From Variovorax paradoxus (GTDB taxonomy: Bacteria; Pseudomonadota; Gammaproteobacteria; Burkholderiales; Burkholderiaceae_C), in NCBI RefSeq assembly GCF_009498455.1, contig NZ_CP045644.1, positions 3,475,001-3,539,000 of the forward strand: DNA of 64,000 nt. The letters run 5' to 3'. Below are positions 15,591-26,809 of this stretch, piece by piece. The notes below the pieces were generated by a model that worked only from the letters and a program-made list of their open reading frames with translations, did no database searches and was not told the DNA's origin. How positions within the stretch are numbered: the stretch's first letter is position 1; each line of letters opens with the position of its first letter. A program made the translations under genes and the position numbers.

Positions 15591-16871
15591 ATGATCGTCA
15601 CCGCTCTCTTCCTGATCGTGCTCATCGGCGGCATGGTGATCGGCATGCCGATCGCCCATGCGCTGGTGCTGACCGGTGTCGCGCTCATGTGGCACCTGGA
15701 CTTCTTCGATGCGCAGCTGCTCGCGCAGAACCTGCAGGCCGGCTTCGACAACTTCCCGCTGCTGGCCGTGCCCTTCTTCATCCTGGCCGGCGAGCTGATG
15801 AACGCGGGCGGCCTGTCGCGCCGCATCATCGACCTGGCCCGCGCATTCGTCGGGCACATTCCCGGCGGCCTGGGCTTCGTGGCCATCGGCGCCGCCGTGC
15901 TGCTGGCGTCGATGAGCGGCTCGGCCATTGCCGACACCGCCGCGCTCGCCACCATCCTGCTGCCCATGATGCGCGAGCAGAAGTACCCGCCGGGCTACAG
16001 CGCGGGCCTGCTCGCGTCGGGCGGCATCATCGCGCCGATCATTCCGCCGTCGATGCCCTTCGTGATCTACGGCGTGACCACCAACACGTCGATCAGCAAG
16101 CTGTTCCTGGCCGGCGTGTTCCCCGGCCTGATGATGGGCGCGTTCCTGATCGGCGCCTGGTGGTGGATCGCCCGCAAGCACAAGCTGCCCGCCATGGCGC
16201 GCGTGGCATGGGGTGCGCGCATGAAGGCGCTGCTGCACAGCTTCTGGGCCATGATGATGCCGGTCATCATCCTGGGCGGCCTCAAGGGCGGCATCTTCAC
16301 GCCCACCGAAGCCGCCGTGGTGGCCGCGGTGTATGCGCTGATCGTCTCGATGTTCGTGTACCGCGAGCTGACCTGGGCCGGCCTGTACGAGGTCTTCCTC
16401 GCCGCGGGCAAGACCACCGCCGTGGTGATGTTCCTGTGCGGCGCCGCCACCGTGACCGCCTACATGATCACGCTGGCCGACCTGCCCAACCTGCTGGCCG
16501 ACAGCTTCGCCGGCGTGATGGGCGACCCGATCGTCTTCATGGCGCTGATGATGGTGTTCCTGCTGGTGGTCGGCACGGCCATGGACCTGACGCCCACCAT
16601 CCTGATCTTCGGCCCCGTGTGCGCGCCGCTGGCCATGAAGGCTGGCATCGACCCGGTGTACTTCGGCTTCATGTTCATCTACGTGGGCTGCATCGGCCTG
16701 ATCACGCCGCCCGTGGGCACCGTGCAGAACGTGGTGGCCGGCGTCGGCAGGCTGCGCATGGAAACCGTGATCAAGGGCACCACGCCGTTCCTGCTCATGT
16801 ACGTGCTGCTGGCCGTGCTGTTCGTGCTGTTTCCTTCGCTCATCACGGCACCGCTGGCCTGGATGCACTGA
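15591..16871 (+). CDS. TRAP transporter large permease (DctM type)
   Basis: 426 residues, about 12 helices. Typical DctM stretches are GFDNFPLLAVPFFILAGELM, SGSAIADTAALATILLPMM, GGIIAPIIPPSMPFVIYG, FTPTEAAVVAAVYAL and GLITPPVGTVQNVV. It is the sodium-coupled translocation channel of the complex. The start at 15591 follows a GAGGA-type site at about 15579-15583, ten bases after dctQ. It closely parallels the second DctM at 40674-41975, including the IIAPIIPPS and DPVYFG segments, so the two transporters are paralogues. Confidence 0.95.
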   Translation: MIVTALFLIVLIGGMVIGMPIAHALVLTGVALMWHLDFFDAQLLAQNLQAGFDNFPLLAVPFFILAGELMNAGGLSRRIIDLARAFVGHIPGGLGFVAIGAAVLLASMSGSAIADTAALATILLPMMREQKYPPGYSAGLLASGGIIAPIIPPSMPFVIYGVTTNTSISKLFLAGVFPGLMMGAFLIGAWWWIARKHKLPAMARVAWGARMKALLHSFWAMMMPVIILGGLKGGIFTPTEAAVVAAVYALIVSMFVYRELTWAGLYEVFLAAGKTTAVVMFLCGAATVTAYMITLADLPNLLADSFAGVMGDPIVFMALMMVFLLVVGTAMDLTPTILIFGPVCAPLAMKAGIDPVYFGFMFIYVGCIGLITPPVGTVQNVVAGVGRLRMETVIKGTTPFLLMYVLLAVLFVLFPSLITAPLAWMH

Positions 16872-16933
16872 CCGCATTCCTTTTTCGTTTTTCTTTTTCT
16901 TCCCGTTCCTCTTTCGATACTCAGGAGACTTCC

Positions 16934-17941
16934 ATGCGCATCCGTTTCGCTCTCGCCGGCCTCGTGGCCGCTCTCGCCACCGCCGGCGCCGTCCAGGCGC
17001 AGGACTTCAAGCCGCGCATCGTGCGCTTCGGCTACGGCCTGGTCGACAACTCCAACCAGGGCCGTGCCGTGCGCCTGTTCGCGCAGGAGGTCGAGAAGGC
17101 TTCCGGCGGCAAGATGAAGGTCCGCGGCATCGGCAACGCCTCGCTCGGTTCCGACACGCAGATGCAGCAGGCGCTGATCGGCGGCGCGCAGGAAATGATG
17201 GTCGGCTCCACCGCCACGCTCGTGGGCATCGTTCCCGAAATGGCCGTGTGGGACACGCCCTTCCTCTTCAGCAACGTGAAGGAAGCCGACGCCGTGCTCG
17301 ACGGTCCCGTGGGCGAGAAGGTCAAGGCCAAGCTGGAGCCCAAGGGCATGGTCGGCCTGGTTTACTGGGAGAACGGCTTTCGCAACCTCACCAACAGCAA
17401 GCGCCCCGTCAACAAGCTCGAAGACATGGGCGACATCAAGCTGCGCGTGATGCAGAACAACGTGTTCCTCGACAGCTTCAAGGCGCTGGGTGCCAACGCC
17501 GTGCCGCTGCCGTTCTCGGAGCTGTTCACGGCCCTCGAAACGCGCGCCGTGGACGGCCAGGAGAACCCGTTCAACACCGTGGTGTCGAGCAAGTTCTACG
17601 AAGTGCAGAAATACCTGACGGTGACCAACCACGTCTACAGCCCCTGGATCGTCACGGTCAGCAAGAAGTGGTGGGACACGCTGAGCCCGGCCGAGAAGAA
17701 GGTGCTGCAGGACGCCGCCGTGAAGAGCCGCGAGTTCGAGCGCAAGGACACCCGCGAGGAAGCCACCAAGGCGCTGGCCGAACTGCGCACCAAGGGCATG
17801 CAGGTGAACGAACTGCCCGCCACCGAGGCCAACCGCATGCGCGAGAAGCTCACCAGCGTCAACAGCGGCATCGCCAAGTCCGTGGGCCAGGAGACCTGGG
17901 ACGCGGTCAACGGCGCCGTGGCGCAAGTGCGCGGCAAGTAA
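16934..17941 (+). CDS. TRAP transporter solute-binding protein (DctP type)
   Basis: 335 residues. A signal peptide ends at about residue 22 (AVQAQ). The DctP core includes the substrate-clamping region LRVMQNNVFLDSFKALGAN, with the Arg that grips the ligand carboxylate, and ALETRAVDGQENPF. The protein captures the aldonate in the periplasm and delivers it to the permeases. AGGAG lies at 16923-16927. A perfect 11-pair hairpin follows the stop. It is strongly alike to the second DctP (42031-43041) across the ligand region, so both may bind related sugar acids. Confidence 0.93.
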   Translation: MRIRFALAGLVAALATAGAVQAQDFKPRIVRFGYGLVDNSNQGRAVRLFAQEVEKASGGKMKVRGIGNASLGSDTQMQQALIGGAQEMMVGSTATLVGIVPEMAVWDTPFLFSNVKEADAVLDGPVGEKVKAKLEPKGMVGLVYWENGFRNLTNSKRPVNKLEDMGDIKLRVMQNNVFLDSFKALGANAVPLPFSELFTALETRAVDGQENPFNTVVSSKFYEVQKYLTVTNHVYSPWIVTVSKKWWDTLSPAEKKVLQDAAVKSREFERKDTREEATKALAELRTKGMQVNELPATEANRMREKLTSVNSGIAKSVGQETWDAVNGAVAQVRGK

Positions 17942-17959
17942 GCAGGCCTTTTCCCTCGA

Positions 17960-17986
17960 ACGAAGGCGGTTTCGCACCGCCTTCGT
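17960..17986 (+). terminator. Hairpin between dctP and edd
   Basis: ACGAAGGCGGT (17960-17970) pairs perfectly with ACCGCCTTCGT (17976-17986) over a five-base TTCGC loop. The downstream T-run is weak (CACTTTCG). It may partly terminate or protect the 3' end of the abundant dctP message while letting some reading into edd. Confidence 0.6.
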
Positions 17987-18057
17987 CACTTTCGTGCCGG
18001 GTGTGGGGTTTACCATGAAGGCCCCAGCCAGCCGGCGCATTCACAGCCCCAGCAAGC

Positions 18058-19884
<1,827 letters not shown>

Positions 19885-19931
19885 ACACCAGCATCGCCTG
19901 CAGGCGATGCGCAACGCAATGGAGCTATGAC

Positions 19932-20567
19932 ATGACAGACAGACTCACTTCCCTCGACGTGATGCGCGACGCGCCGGTCATTCCGGTCATCGTGCTCACC
20001 GACGTGAAGCACGCCGTGCCGCTGGCACGCGCGCTGGTGGCCGGCGGCATCCGCATGCTCGAAGTCACGCTGCGCACGCCGCAGGCGCTGCAATGCATCG
20101 AGGCCATCGCCAAGGAAGTGCCCGAAGCCGTCGCCGGCGCCGGCACCATCCGCAGCGCGGCCGATGCGCAGGCTTCGGCGCTGGCCGGCGCGAAGTTCGG
20201 CGTGAGCCCGGGCTACACACGTTCGGTCGGCAAGGCCTGCCACGACCTCGGCCTGCCGCTGCTGCCCGGCGTGGCCACCGGCAGCGAGATCATGACGGCG
20301 CAGGAAGACGGCTACACCCAGCTCAAGTTCTTCCCCGCGCTGCAGGCCGGCGGCCTGCCGATGCTCAAGGCCTGGCAGGGCCCGTTCGGCGACGTCACCT
20401 TCTGCCCCACGGGCGGCATCCATGCGGGCAACGCGGCCGAGTTCCTCGCGCTGTCGAACGTGGCCTGCGTGGGCGGTTCGTGGATCGTGCCGACCGACGC
20501 CATCCGCGACGGCGACTGGGCCCGCATCGAGCAACTGGCACGCGCCGCGAGCCAGCTGCCGCGCTGA
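19932..20567 (+). CDS. eda: KHG/KDPG aldolase
   Basis: 211 residues. The Schiff-base lysine is Lys132 (YTQLKFFPA); Glu44 and Arg48 (LEVTLRT) complete the active site, with phosphate-binding GGIHAGN and VGGSW. It cleaves 2-keto-3-deoxy-6-phosphogluconate into pyruvate and glyceraldehyde 3-phosphate, finishing the pathway begun by Edd. The ATG at 19932 has GGAG seven bases upstream. The HAD-family gene starts two bases after its stop. A second aldolase of this fold (35533-36174) belongs to the galactonate-type block. Confidence 0.95.
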   Translation: MTDRLTSLDVMRDAPVIPVIVLTDVKHAVPLARALVAGGIRMLEVTLRTPQALQCIEAIAKEVPEAVAGAGTIRSAADAQASALAGAKFGVSPGYTRSVGKACHDLGLPLLPGVATGSEIMTAQEDGYTQLKFFPALQAGGLPMLKAWQGPFGDVTFCPTGGIHAGNAAEFLALSNVACVGGSWIVPTDAIRDGDWARIEQLARAASQLPR

Positions 20568-20569
20568 GC

Positions 20570-21298
20570 ATGCAGCCCGATTTCGACGCGAGCGACCTCA
20601 AGGTCATCGCGTTCGACGTGTTCGGCACGGTGGTCGACTGGCACAGCGGCATTGCGGCCGAAGTCGAGCGCGTGCTGCCCGGCGTGGACGGCGCGGCCTT
20701 TGCGCTCGCCTGGCGCGCCGGCTACCAGCCCGCCATGAAGGCCGTGATGGAACGCATCGCGGCCGGCGAGGGCGGCTTCACGCTGCTCGACGAACTGCAC
20801 CTGAGCATGCTCGAACAAGTGCTGCACGACTTCAGCCTGGCCGACCAGCTCGACACCGCCGCCAAGCGCGACCTGAGCCGTGCGTGGCACCGCCTGCCGG
20901 CCTGGCCCGATGCGGTCGAGGGCCTCACGCGGCTGAAGAAGAAGTTCACCATCTGCACGCTTTCCAACGGCAACATCGGCCTGCTCACCGAGATGGCCAA
21001 GCGCGCCGGCCTGCCCTGGGACTGCGTGCTGTCGGCCGAAGTGTTCAAGGCCTACAAGCCCGACCCGCGCACCTACCTCGGCGTGGCGGGCGTGTTCGAC
21101 GCGACGCCCGGGCAGGTGATGCTCGCCGCGGCGCACCACGACGACCTGGCGGCGGCGCGCGTGTGCGGCCTGAAGACGGCGTACATCGAGCGGCCCCACG
21201 AGTTCGGCCTCAACCAGCCGAAGGATGTGTCGCCGCAGCCGGACAACAGCCTGCATGTGCGCGACATCGTCGCACTGGCCGATCGGCTGGGCTGCTGA
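20570..21298 (+). CDS. Haloacid dehalogenase type II (HAD superfamily hydrolase)
   Basis: 242 residues. The nucleophile is Asp16 ([11 protein letters not shown]), followed by TLSNGN with the second motif, and [11 protein letters not shown] holding the catalytic Lys. The order matches L-2-haloacid dehalogenases, although many relatives act on other small substrates or as phosphatases. Starting two bases after eda, it is probably in the same transcript, which hints at a sugar-phosphate side role rather than dehalogenation (inference). Confidence 0.85.
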   Translation: MQPDFDASDLKVIAFDVFGTVVDWHSGIAAEVERVLPGVDGAAFALAWRAGYQPAMKAVMERIAAGEGGFTLLDELHLSMLEQVLHDFSLADQLDTAAKRDLSRAWHRLPAWPDAVEGLTRLKKKFTICTLSNGNIGLLTEMAKRAGLPWDCVLSAEVFKAYKPDPRTYLGVAGVFDATPGQVMLAAAHHDDLAAARVCGLKTAYIERPHEFGLNQPKDVSPQPDNSLHVRDIVALADRLGC

Positions 21299-21307
21299 TC
21301 GATCAGG

Positions 21308-21871
21308 TCAGTCGGTGATGAGTTTTTCCACCGTGCGCAGGTTGCGCGTGGTGGTGCTCGACTTGTAGCGGGTCTTCGCCAGCAGCTTGGCCACCGGCGT
21401 TTCCAGGCTTTCGCCGCGCGGGCACTGCCAGTACAGCACGCCATCGCCGCGCACCAGCTGCTCGACTTCGGCATCGACCAGGCCGGCCTTCTTCGTGATC
21501 TCGTCGAGCATCGCGGCATCGGAGCCGAACACGATGTACGGATGGTGCGTGTCGTCGATGCGTTCGAAGGGATAGCTCGCGGCCATGTCGGCCACCTGCT
21601 GCTGCGTGCGCAGCACGATCCACGCCTCGTAGCCGAAGCACTGGCACAGCGCGGTCTCGATGCGCGTGCGCAGCGCGGCGGCATCGGGAGCGTCGGTGTC
21701 GAACAACACGTTGCCGCTGGCGAGCACGGTGCGCACCGCGTCGAAGCCGAGTTCGTCGGCGAACAGCGCCTTCAGGTCGGCGCTCTTGATCGTGACGCCG
21801 TTGACGTTCACGCCGCGCAGCAGCGCGACGTAGCGCGTCAGCGGCGCCTGCTTCTTCTTCGGGCTTGCCAT
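21308..21871 (-). CDS. DUF1697 family protein
   Basis: 187 residues. It shows the DUF1697 hallmarks: RYVALLRGVNVNGVTIKSADLK near the N-terminus (read in two parts, YVALLRGVNVNG and IKSADLKAL), VRTVLASGNVLF, and the C-terminal KSSTTTRNLRTVEKL. The family is widespread and has no established biochemical role. It converges with the HAD gene with nine bases between, and is 25 bases upstream of nothing on its own strand except the divergent spacing to gloA, which also reads leftward. Function is unknown. Confidence 0.85.
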   Translation of the reverse strand: MASPKKKQAPLTRYVALLRGVNVNGVTIKSADLKALFADELGFDAVRTVLASGNVLFDTDAPDAAALRTRIETALCQCFGYEAWIVLRTQQQVADMAASYPFERIDDTHHPYIVFGSDAAMLDEITKKAGLVDAEVEQLVRGDGVLYWQCPRGESLETPVAKLLAKTRYKSSTTTRNLRTVEKLITD

Positions 21872-21896
21872 GACGGTACGTGTCGCCCGAAAAGAC

Positions 21897-22310
21897 TCAG
21901 CGCAGGCCGCCGCCCGACGCGTTCTCGTTGCGCTGGATCAATTCAATCTTGTAGCCGTCGGGGTCCGTCACGAAGGCGATCACCGTCGTGCCGCCCTTGA
22001 CCGGACCGGCCTCGCGCGTCACGTTGCCGCCCGAGGCCTTGATCTTGTCGCAGGCCGCGTACGCATCGGGCACGCCGAGCGCGATGTGGCCGTAGGCGGT
22101 GCCGAGTTCGTAGCTCTCGGTGCCCCAGTTGTAGGTGAGTTCGATCTCGGCCTGGTCGGGGTTGCCGTTGCCGTAGCCGACGAAAGCGAGGCTGTACTTG
22201 TACTCGGGGTTTTCCGACGTGCGCAGCAGCGTCATGCCGAGCACCTGCGTGTAGAAGTCGATGGAGCGCTGGAGATTGCCAACGCGCAGCATGGTGTGGA
22301 GAAGTCGCAT
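21897..22310 (-). CDS. gloA: Lactoylglutathione lyase (glyoxalase I)
   Basis: 137 residues. Metal ligands are at the expected places: His5 (RLLHTMLRV), Glu57 (IELTYNWG), His75 (YGHIALGV) and Glu123 (YKIELIQ). It isomerises the methylglyoxal-glutathione adduct to lactoylglutathione in the cytoplasm. The closely matching E. coli-type pattern suggests the nickel-preferring short form. A glutathione S-transferase gene lies 57 bases upstream on the same strand, so both may share a transcript. Confidence 0.95.
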   Translation of the reverse strand: MRLLHTMLRVGNLQRSIDFYTQVLGMTLLRTSENPEYKYSLAFVGYGNGNPDQAEIELTYNWGTESYELGTAYGHIALGVPDAYAACDKIKASGGNVTREAGPVKGGTTVIAFVTDPDGYKIELIQRNENASGGGLR

Positions 22311-22367
22311 CTCGTGGGTCGTGTCGTTAGGGGGGAGGGCGCTATTGTCGCCCTCTGATCCTGGCGA

Positions 22368-23048
22368 TCAAGCCGCCAACGTCAGCAGGTGCGCCTGGTG
22401 CTTCTTCAGAAAATCCATCAGGTGCTGCGGGTACTCCGGCACCACCGCCGCGCGCACGCTGGGGCGTGCCGCCAGCGCATGGCGCCAGGCGTTCACCTTG
22501 GGCAGCGCGTCGAAAAGGTGCGAATCGCTGATCGCATCGAACACCTCGAAGTAGCGGAACACCGGCGCGAACACCGCGTCGACGAGGCTGAACGCCTCGC
22601 CCGCGAAGTACGGACCTTGCCCGAGCGCGGCTTCGACGCGCGCGAACTTGGCGGCCAGCGCCTCGCGCTTCTGCGTGAACACGGCGGCGTCCTGCGTGGT
22701 CTCGTAGCCCCACAGGTCGGCGAGCACGGCCGAGCCGAATTCCATCCATGCGCGATGCTGCGCACGTGCGAGCGGGTCTTCGGGGTGCAGGCGCGCGCCG
22801 GGTTGCGTCTCCTCGAGGTATTCGCAGATCACGTTGCTCTCGAACAGCACGGCCTCGGTACCACCGGGCTGCTGCACCTTCAACAGCGGCACCTTGCCGA
22901 GCGGCGAGATGTCGAGGAACCATTGGGGCTTGTTCGCGAGATCGATCACGACGCGCTCGAAGGGCACGCCTTTTTCATGCAACGCGATGGCGGCGCGTTG
23001 CACGTACGGGCACAGCAGGTGGCTGACGAGGGTGAGGGCCTGGGTCAT
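22368..23048 (-). CDS. Glutathione S-transferase family protein
   Basis: 226 residues. The N-terminal thioredoxin fold has SHLLCPYVQRAAIALHEKG (about 9-27) with Cys13 in the place of the catalytic residue, the cis-Pro segment ISPLGKVPLLKV, and the glutathione-gripping FESNVICEYLEE. The C-terminal helical domain follows (DAVFAPVFRYF). The Cys-Pro arrangement resembles omega/beta-like or stringent-starvation-like GSTs; the substrate cannot be predicted. A 116-base gap separates it from the iron transporter genes. Confidence 0.9.
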   Translation of the reverse strand: MTQALTLVSHLLCPYVQRAAIALHEKGVPFERVVIDLANKPQWFLDISPLGKVPLLKVQQPGGTEAVLFESNVICEYLEETQPGARLHPEDPLARAQHRAWMEFGSAVLADLWGYETTQDAAVFTQKREALAAKFARVEAALGQGPYFAGEAFSLVDAVFAPVFRYFEVFDAISDSHLFDALPKVNAWRHALAARPSVRAAVVPEYPQHLMDFLKKHQAHLLTLAA

Positions 23049-23164
23049 GGGGCTTTCCGTTCTTCGAAAAAGTGAGGTGTCTGGATCGCCGCGATTCTTG
23101 CGGGCCTGAACAACCTTTTCCCGAAAAGCCCATTCGACAAACGGGCCCCTTGTGCTAAAGCGCT

Positions 23165-23860
23165 CTACGGCGCTGGCGAGGGCGCCGTCTCCAGCCAGTG
23201 CGTGATCCGCCCGTTGTGCATCACCCCGATGCGGTCGGCCATCGCATGTGCCTCGGCCTCGTTGTGCGTGACGAGGATCGCGGTCTGGCCGGCCTTCTTC
23301 AGGATGCCGCGCACCTCGGCGGTCAGGCGTTCGCGCGTGCCGCCGTCGAGGTTGGAAAACGGTTCGTCCAGCAGCAGCACGGCGGGCGAGGGCGCCAGCG
23401 CGCGGGCCAGCGCGATGCGCTGCTGCTGGCCGCCCGACAGCTCGTGTGGGTAGCGCTCGCCGGCTTCGGCCAGGCCGACCAGCGCGAGCATCTCGGCCAC
23501 GCGTGTCTGCTGCGCCGCGCGGTCCAGCCGGCGCAGGCCGAAGGCCACGTTCTTCGAGGCCGACAGGTGCGGGAACAGCGCGTACTCCTGGAACATCATG
23601 CCCACGCGCCGCTGCTCGGGCGGCAGGTGCTTCTGCGGCGACGACAGCAGCGTGTCGCCCAGGCGGATGGTGCCGTCGCGCACGGGTTCGAAACCGGCGA
23701 TGGCGCGCAGCACGGTGGTCTTGCCGCAGCCCGAGGGGCCGAACAGGCAGGCGATCTCGCCCGCGGCCAGGTCCAGCGAGAAGCCGTCGACCACCGTGTG
23801 CGGGCCGCGCGGCGTGTCGTACGCGAGTTGGAGCGAGTCGAGATGAAGCGGTGAACTCAT
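23165..23860 (-). CDS. fbpC: Iron(III) ABC transporter ATPase (FbpC type)
   Basis: 231 residues. Walker A GPSGCGKT (41-48), signature LSGGQQQR, Walker B VLLLDEPFSNLD and the switch histidine in VTHNEAEA are complete. At 231 residues it lacks most of the C-terminal regulatory domain of classic FbpC (about 350), so it is a short form. Its start overlaps the permease stop (ATGA at 23857-23860). It powers iron uptake with the permease and binding protein upstream. Confidence 0.9.
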   Translation of the reverse strand: MSSPLHLDSLQLAYDTPRGPHTVVDGFSLDLAAGEIACLFGPSGCGKTTVLRAIAGFEPVRDGTIRLGDTLLSSPQKHLPPEQRRVGMMFQEYALFPHLSASKNVAFGLRRLDRAAQQTRVAEMLALVGLAEAGERYPHELSGGQQQRIALARALAPSPAVLLLDEPFSNLDGGTRERLTAEVRGILKKAGQTAILVTHNEAEAHAMADRIGVMHNGRITHWLETAPSPAP

Positions 23861-25542
23861 GAAGGGTCCGTGTCGGGTGGTGTCGCCGCCGGTGTCGCAC
23901 CGAGCTGGTTGCGCGCCAGCAGCACCACCGGCAGCAGGCCGGCGACCACGATGGCCAGCGCGGCGATCGCGCCTTCCTCGTAGGTGCCGCGCGCGGCCTC
24001 GGCGTAGAGCCAGGTGGCGAGGGTGTCGAAATTGGCCGGGCGCAGCAGCAGCGTGGCCGGCAGTTCCTTCATGGCGTCGACGAAGACCAGCAGCGCGCCC
24101 GCCGCGATGGCGGGCTGCAGCAGCGGAAGGTGCACGCGGCGCAGCGTGCCGCCGGTGGTTTCGCCGAGCAGGCGCGAGGCCTGCTCGATGGCGGGCGGAA
24201 TGCGCGCCAGCCCGGCCTCGATGCCGCCCACGGGCATCGCAAGAAAACGGATCGCACAGGCCACGACCAGCACGATGCCCGCGCCCATCAGCGGCAGGCC
24301 TTGCCAGCCCATCGCGCCGGCCAGCGCCGCGTCGAAGGCCAGGGCCGGCGTCAGCAGGCCGATGGCGAGCACCGTGCCCGGCACCGCATACCCCAACGTC
24401 GCCGCGCGCGCCTGCCAGCGTGCGCGGTTGGGGCTCGTGCCCTGGCTGCGCGAGGCCCAGGCCACGACCAGCCCGGCCGCCACGGCCACCACGGTCACGC
24501 CGGCGGCGAGCGCCAGCGTGTTGCCGAGGCTGGCCACGAGGCCTTGCGAAATGCCGCCGCCCTGGTGCAGCCGCTTGGCGCTTTCCCAGACCAGGTACAG
24601 CGCGGGCGCGACGAAACCGATCAGCACCGGTAGCGCCGCTGTGGCGGTCGCCGCCCACGCCGCGCCGCCGTGCAGGCGCCGGGGCTGCACCGCGCGCATG
24701 CGCTGCGTGGAGCCGAAGCGCTGGTGCTGGCGTCCGTTGCGTTCGAGCCAGACCAATGCCACCACCACGAACAGCATCGCGCAGGCGATCTGCGCGGCGC
24801 CGGCCAGGTCGGAGCGCGTGATCCAGGTGGTGTAGACCGCCACCGTGAGCGTGTTCACGCCGAGGAATTCGGAGGCGCCGATGTCGTTGAGCGTCTCGAG
24901 CAGCGCCAGGCTCAGGCCGACGGCCAGTGCGGGCCGTGCGAGCGGCAGCGCCACACGAAAGAACGCGCCGCGCCGGTTCTCGCCCAGCGTGCGCGCCGCT
25001 TCCATCAGGTGCGCTGGCTGAGTCATGAACATCGCGCGCGCCGTCATGTAGACGTACGGGTAGAGCACGAAGCCCAGCACGAAGATCGCGCCCGGCATCG
25101 AGCGCAGGTCGGGCAGGCGGAACTGGCGCGGGCTGTCGAAGCCCAGCATCCAGCGGATCGCGCCCTGCACGGGGCCGATGGGATGCAGCAGGTCGAGGTA
25201 GGCAAAAGCGACGATGTAGGTCGGCATCGCCAACGGCAGCAGCAGTGCCCAGTTGAGCACCCCGCGGCCGGGGAAATCATGCGCCGTGACCAGCCAGGCG
25301 CAGCCGGTGCCGATCACGAGGACGAGGGTGCCGACGCCCGCGAGCAGCAGCGCCGTGTTGAGCGCTGCCTGCGGCAGCACGTGCGCGAACAGCGGCCCCC
25401 AGTGGCCGACGCCCGAGCCGAACGCGAGCCAGGCCAGCGTGAGCACCGGCGCGAGCACGCCGAGCGCAATGAGCAACGACGCGCAGCGCCACGCCGGGCC
25501 CGCGGCGCGCAGGCCCGGCGGCTGGCGCCGCGACATCAGCAT
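23857..25542 (-). CDS. fbpB: Iron(III) ABC transporter permease (FbpB type)
   Basis: 561 residues, about 12 helices, formed by two fused permease units. Each has the cytoplasmic coupling loop: AARTLGENRRGAFFRVALPL in the first and ASRLLGETTGGTLRRVHLPL in the second. This duplicated layout is typical of FbpB/SfuB iron transporters. Two in-frame ATGs lie at 25542 and 25536. It follows fbpA by 35 bases and overlaps fbpC by four. Confidence 0.92.
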   Translation of the reverse strand: MLMSRRQPPGLRAAGPAWRCASLLIALGVLAPVLTLAWLAFGSGVGHWGPLFAHVLPQAALNTALLLAGVGTLVLVIGTGCAWLVTAHDFPGRGVLNWALLLPLAMPTYIVAFAYLDLLHPIGPVQGAIRWMLGFDSPRQFRLPDLRSMPGAIFVLGFVLYPYVYMTARAMFMTQPAHLMEAARTLGENRRGAFFRVALPLARPALAVGLSLALLETLNDIGASEFLGVNTLTVAVYTTWITRSDLAGAAQIACAMLFVVVALVWLERNGRQHQRFGSTQRMRAVQPRRLHGGAAWAATATAALPVLIGFVAPALYLVWESAKRLHQGGGISQGLVASLGNTLALAAGVTVVAVAAGLVVAWASRSQGTSPNRARWQARAATLGYAVPGTVLAIGLLTPALAFDAALAGAMGWQGLPLMGAGIVLVVACAIRFLAMPVGGIEAGLARIPPAIEQASRLLGETTGGTLRRVHLPLLQPAIAAGALLVFVDAMKELPATLLLRPANFDTLATWLYAEAARGTYEEGAIAALAIVVAGLLPVVLLARNQLGATPAATPPDTDPS

Positions 25543-25577
25543 TCAGTCGCCGGCACGGCGTGCCCGGCCATGCAAGG

Positions 25578-26639
25578 TCACTGGTCGAAGCCGACCTTGT
25601 CCACCAGGGCGCTGGCCTGCTTGCGGTGCTTGGCAATCTCGGTCAGCGGCAGCGGGTCGACCTTCAGCGCGCCGATGGTCTGGCCGATGATCGGGTCGAG
25701 GGCCACGCCCTTGCGCACCGGGTACTCGTAGTTGGTCTGGGCGTAGAGCGCCTGCGCCGGCTCCGACACCAGGAACTCGAGCAGCTTGACCGCGTTGGCG
25801 CGCTGCGGCGCGTTCTTGGCCACGGCCGCGCCGCTGATGTTCACGTGCGTGCCGCCGCTCTTGGCGTTGGCGAAGGTCGGACGGATCACCTTGATGGCGT
25901 CGCCCCACTTGCGCGCGTCGGTGCCTTCCTTGGCGCTCTTCATCTGGCCGACGTAGTACGAGTTGGCCACGCCGATGTCGCAGATGCCGCCGAGGATGTC
26001 GCGCGCCACGTCGCGGTCGCCGCCGGTGGCCTTGCGCGCCAGGTTGCCCTTGACGCCGCGCAGCCACTGCTCGGTCTTGGCTTCGCCGTCGTGCGCGATC
26101 ATCGCGGCCACCAGGGCCGTGTTGTAGGGATGCTGGCCGGCGCGGATGCAGACCTTGCCCTTGTACTTCGGGTTGGCCAGGTCTTCGTAGCGGAAGCTGG
26201 TCAGCGGCTGGTTCTTGTCGGCGTACAGCACGCGGGCGCGCAGCGAGAGCGCGAACCACTGGCCGTCGGCGCCGCGCAGGTTGGCCGGAATGGCCGACTC
26301 GAGCGCGGCCGATTTCACCGGCTGCGTCACGCCGCCTTCGACGAGGTCGACGAGGTTGCCGATGTCCACCGTCATCAGCACGTCGGCCGGCGAGCGGGCG
26401 CCTTCGGCCTTCACGCGTTCCAGCAGGCCGTCCTTCACGAACACCGTGTTCACCTTGATGTTGCTCTGCGCGCTGAACGCCGAGATGAGCGGCTGGATCA
26501 GCGCAGCCTCGCGCGTCGTGTAGAGCGTGAGCTCGTCGGTGGCGGCGTGCGCGGGCAGGGCGGCAAGGGCGAGCCAGGCAGCGGAAACGCCGAGGAGGGC
26601 GTGTGCCACGCGGCCCTGGGAGCCGGAACGGTCGGTCAT
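25578..26639 (-). CDS. fbpA: Iron(III)-binding periplasmic protein (FbpA type)
   Basis: 353 residues. The signal peptide ends at about residue 32 (ALPAHA), and the mature protein begins with the typical ELTLYTTREAALIQPLISAF. The adjacent tyrosines Tyr228-Tyr229 (VANSYYVGQM) are the iron-coordinating pair of the transferrin-like FbpA family. It captures ferric iron and hands it to FbpB. A strong ribosome site (GGAGGA) precedes the ATG at 26639. A weak Fur-box-like sequence lies about 70-85 bases upstream. Confidence 0.93.
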   Translation of the reverse strand: MTDRSGSQGRVAHALLGVSAAWLALAALPAHAATDELTLYTTREAALIQPLISAFSAQSNIKVNTVFVKDGLLERVKAEGARSPADVLMTVDIGNLVDLVEGGVTQPVKSAALESAIPANLRGADGQWFALSLRARVLYADKNQPLTSFRYEDLANPKYKGKVCIRAGQHPYNTALVAAMIAHDGEAKTEQWLRGVKGNLARKATGGDRDVARDILGGICDIGVANSYYVGQMKSAKEGTDARKWGDAIKVIRPTFANAKSGGTHVNISGAAVAKNAPQRANAVKLLEFLVSEPAQALYAQTNYEYPVRKGVALDPIIGQTIGALKVDPLPLTEIAKHRKQASALVDKVGFDQ

Positions 26640-26704
26640 GAAGGATCCTCCAGGTGCGGTGAGGTGTTCTATGGGGAAAGACATCGGCGACGACGGAGCG
26701 TGTC

Positions 26705-26723
26705 GCTGATGCGAACAATTATC
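26705..26723 (-). promoter_or_regulatory. Possible Fur box upstream of fbpA
   Basis: On the minus strand GATAATTGTTCGCATCAGC matches the 19-base Fur consensus at 12 positions by my hand alignment, including the complete first GATAAT. The GATAAT could equally be a -10 element. Iron repression fits the gene cluster, but the second half-site is poor. Confidence 0.35.
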
Positions 26724-26809
26724 ACTGACAGGGAGGAGCGGGTTTTCCTTTGGCTTACAGCTTGAGGGCCTACTGCGGCGCGTTGGCGTTGCTTCGGGCC
26801 TGGGTGTCG

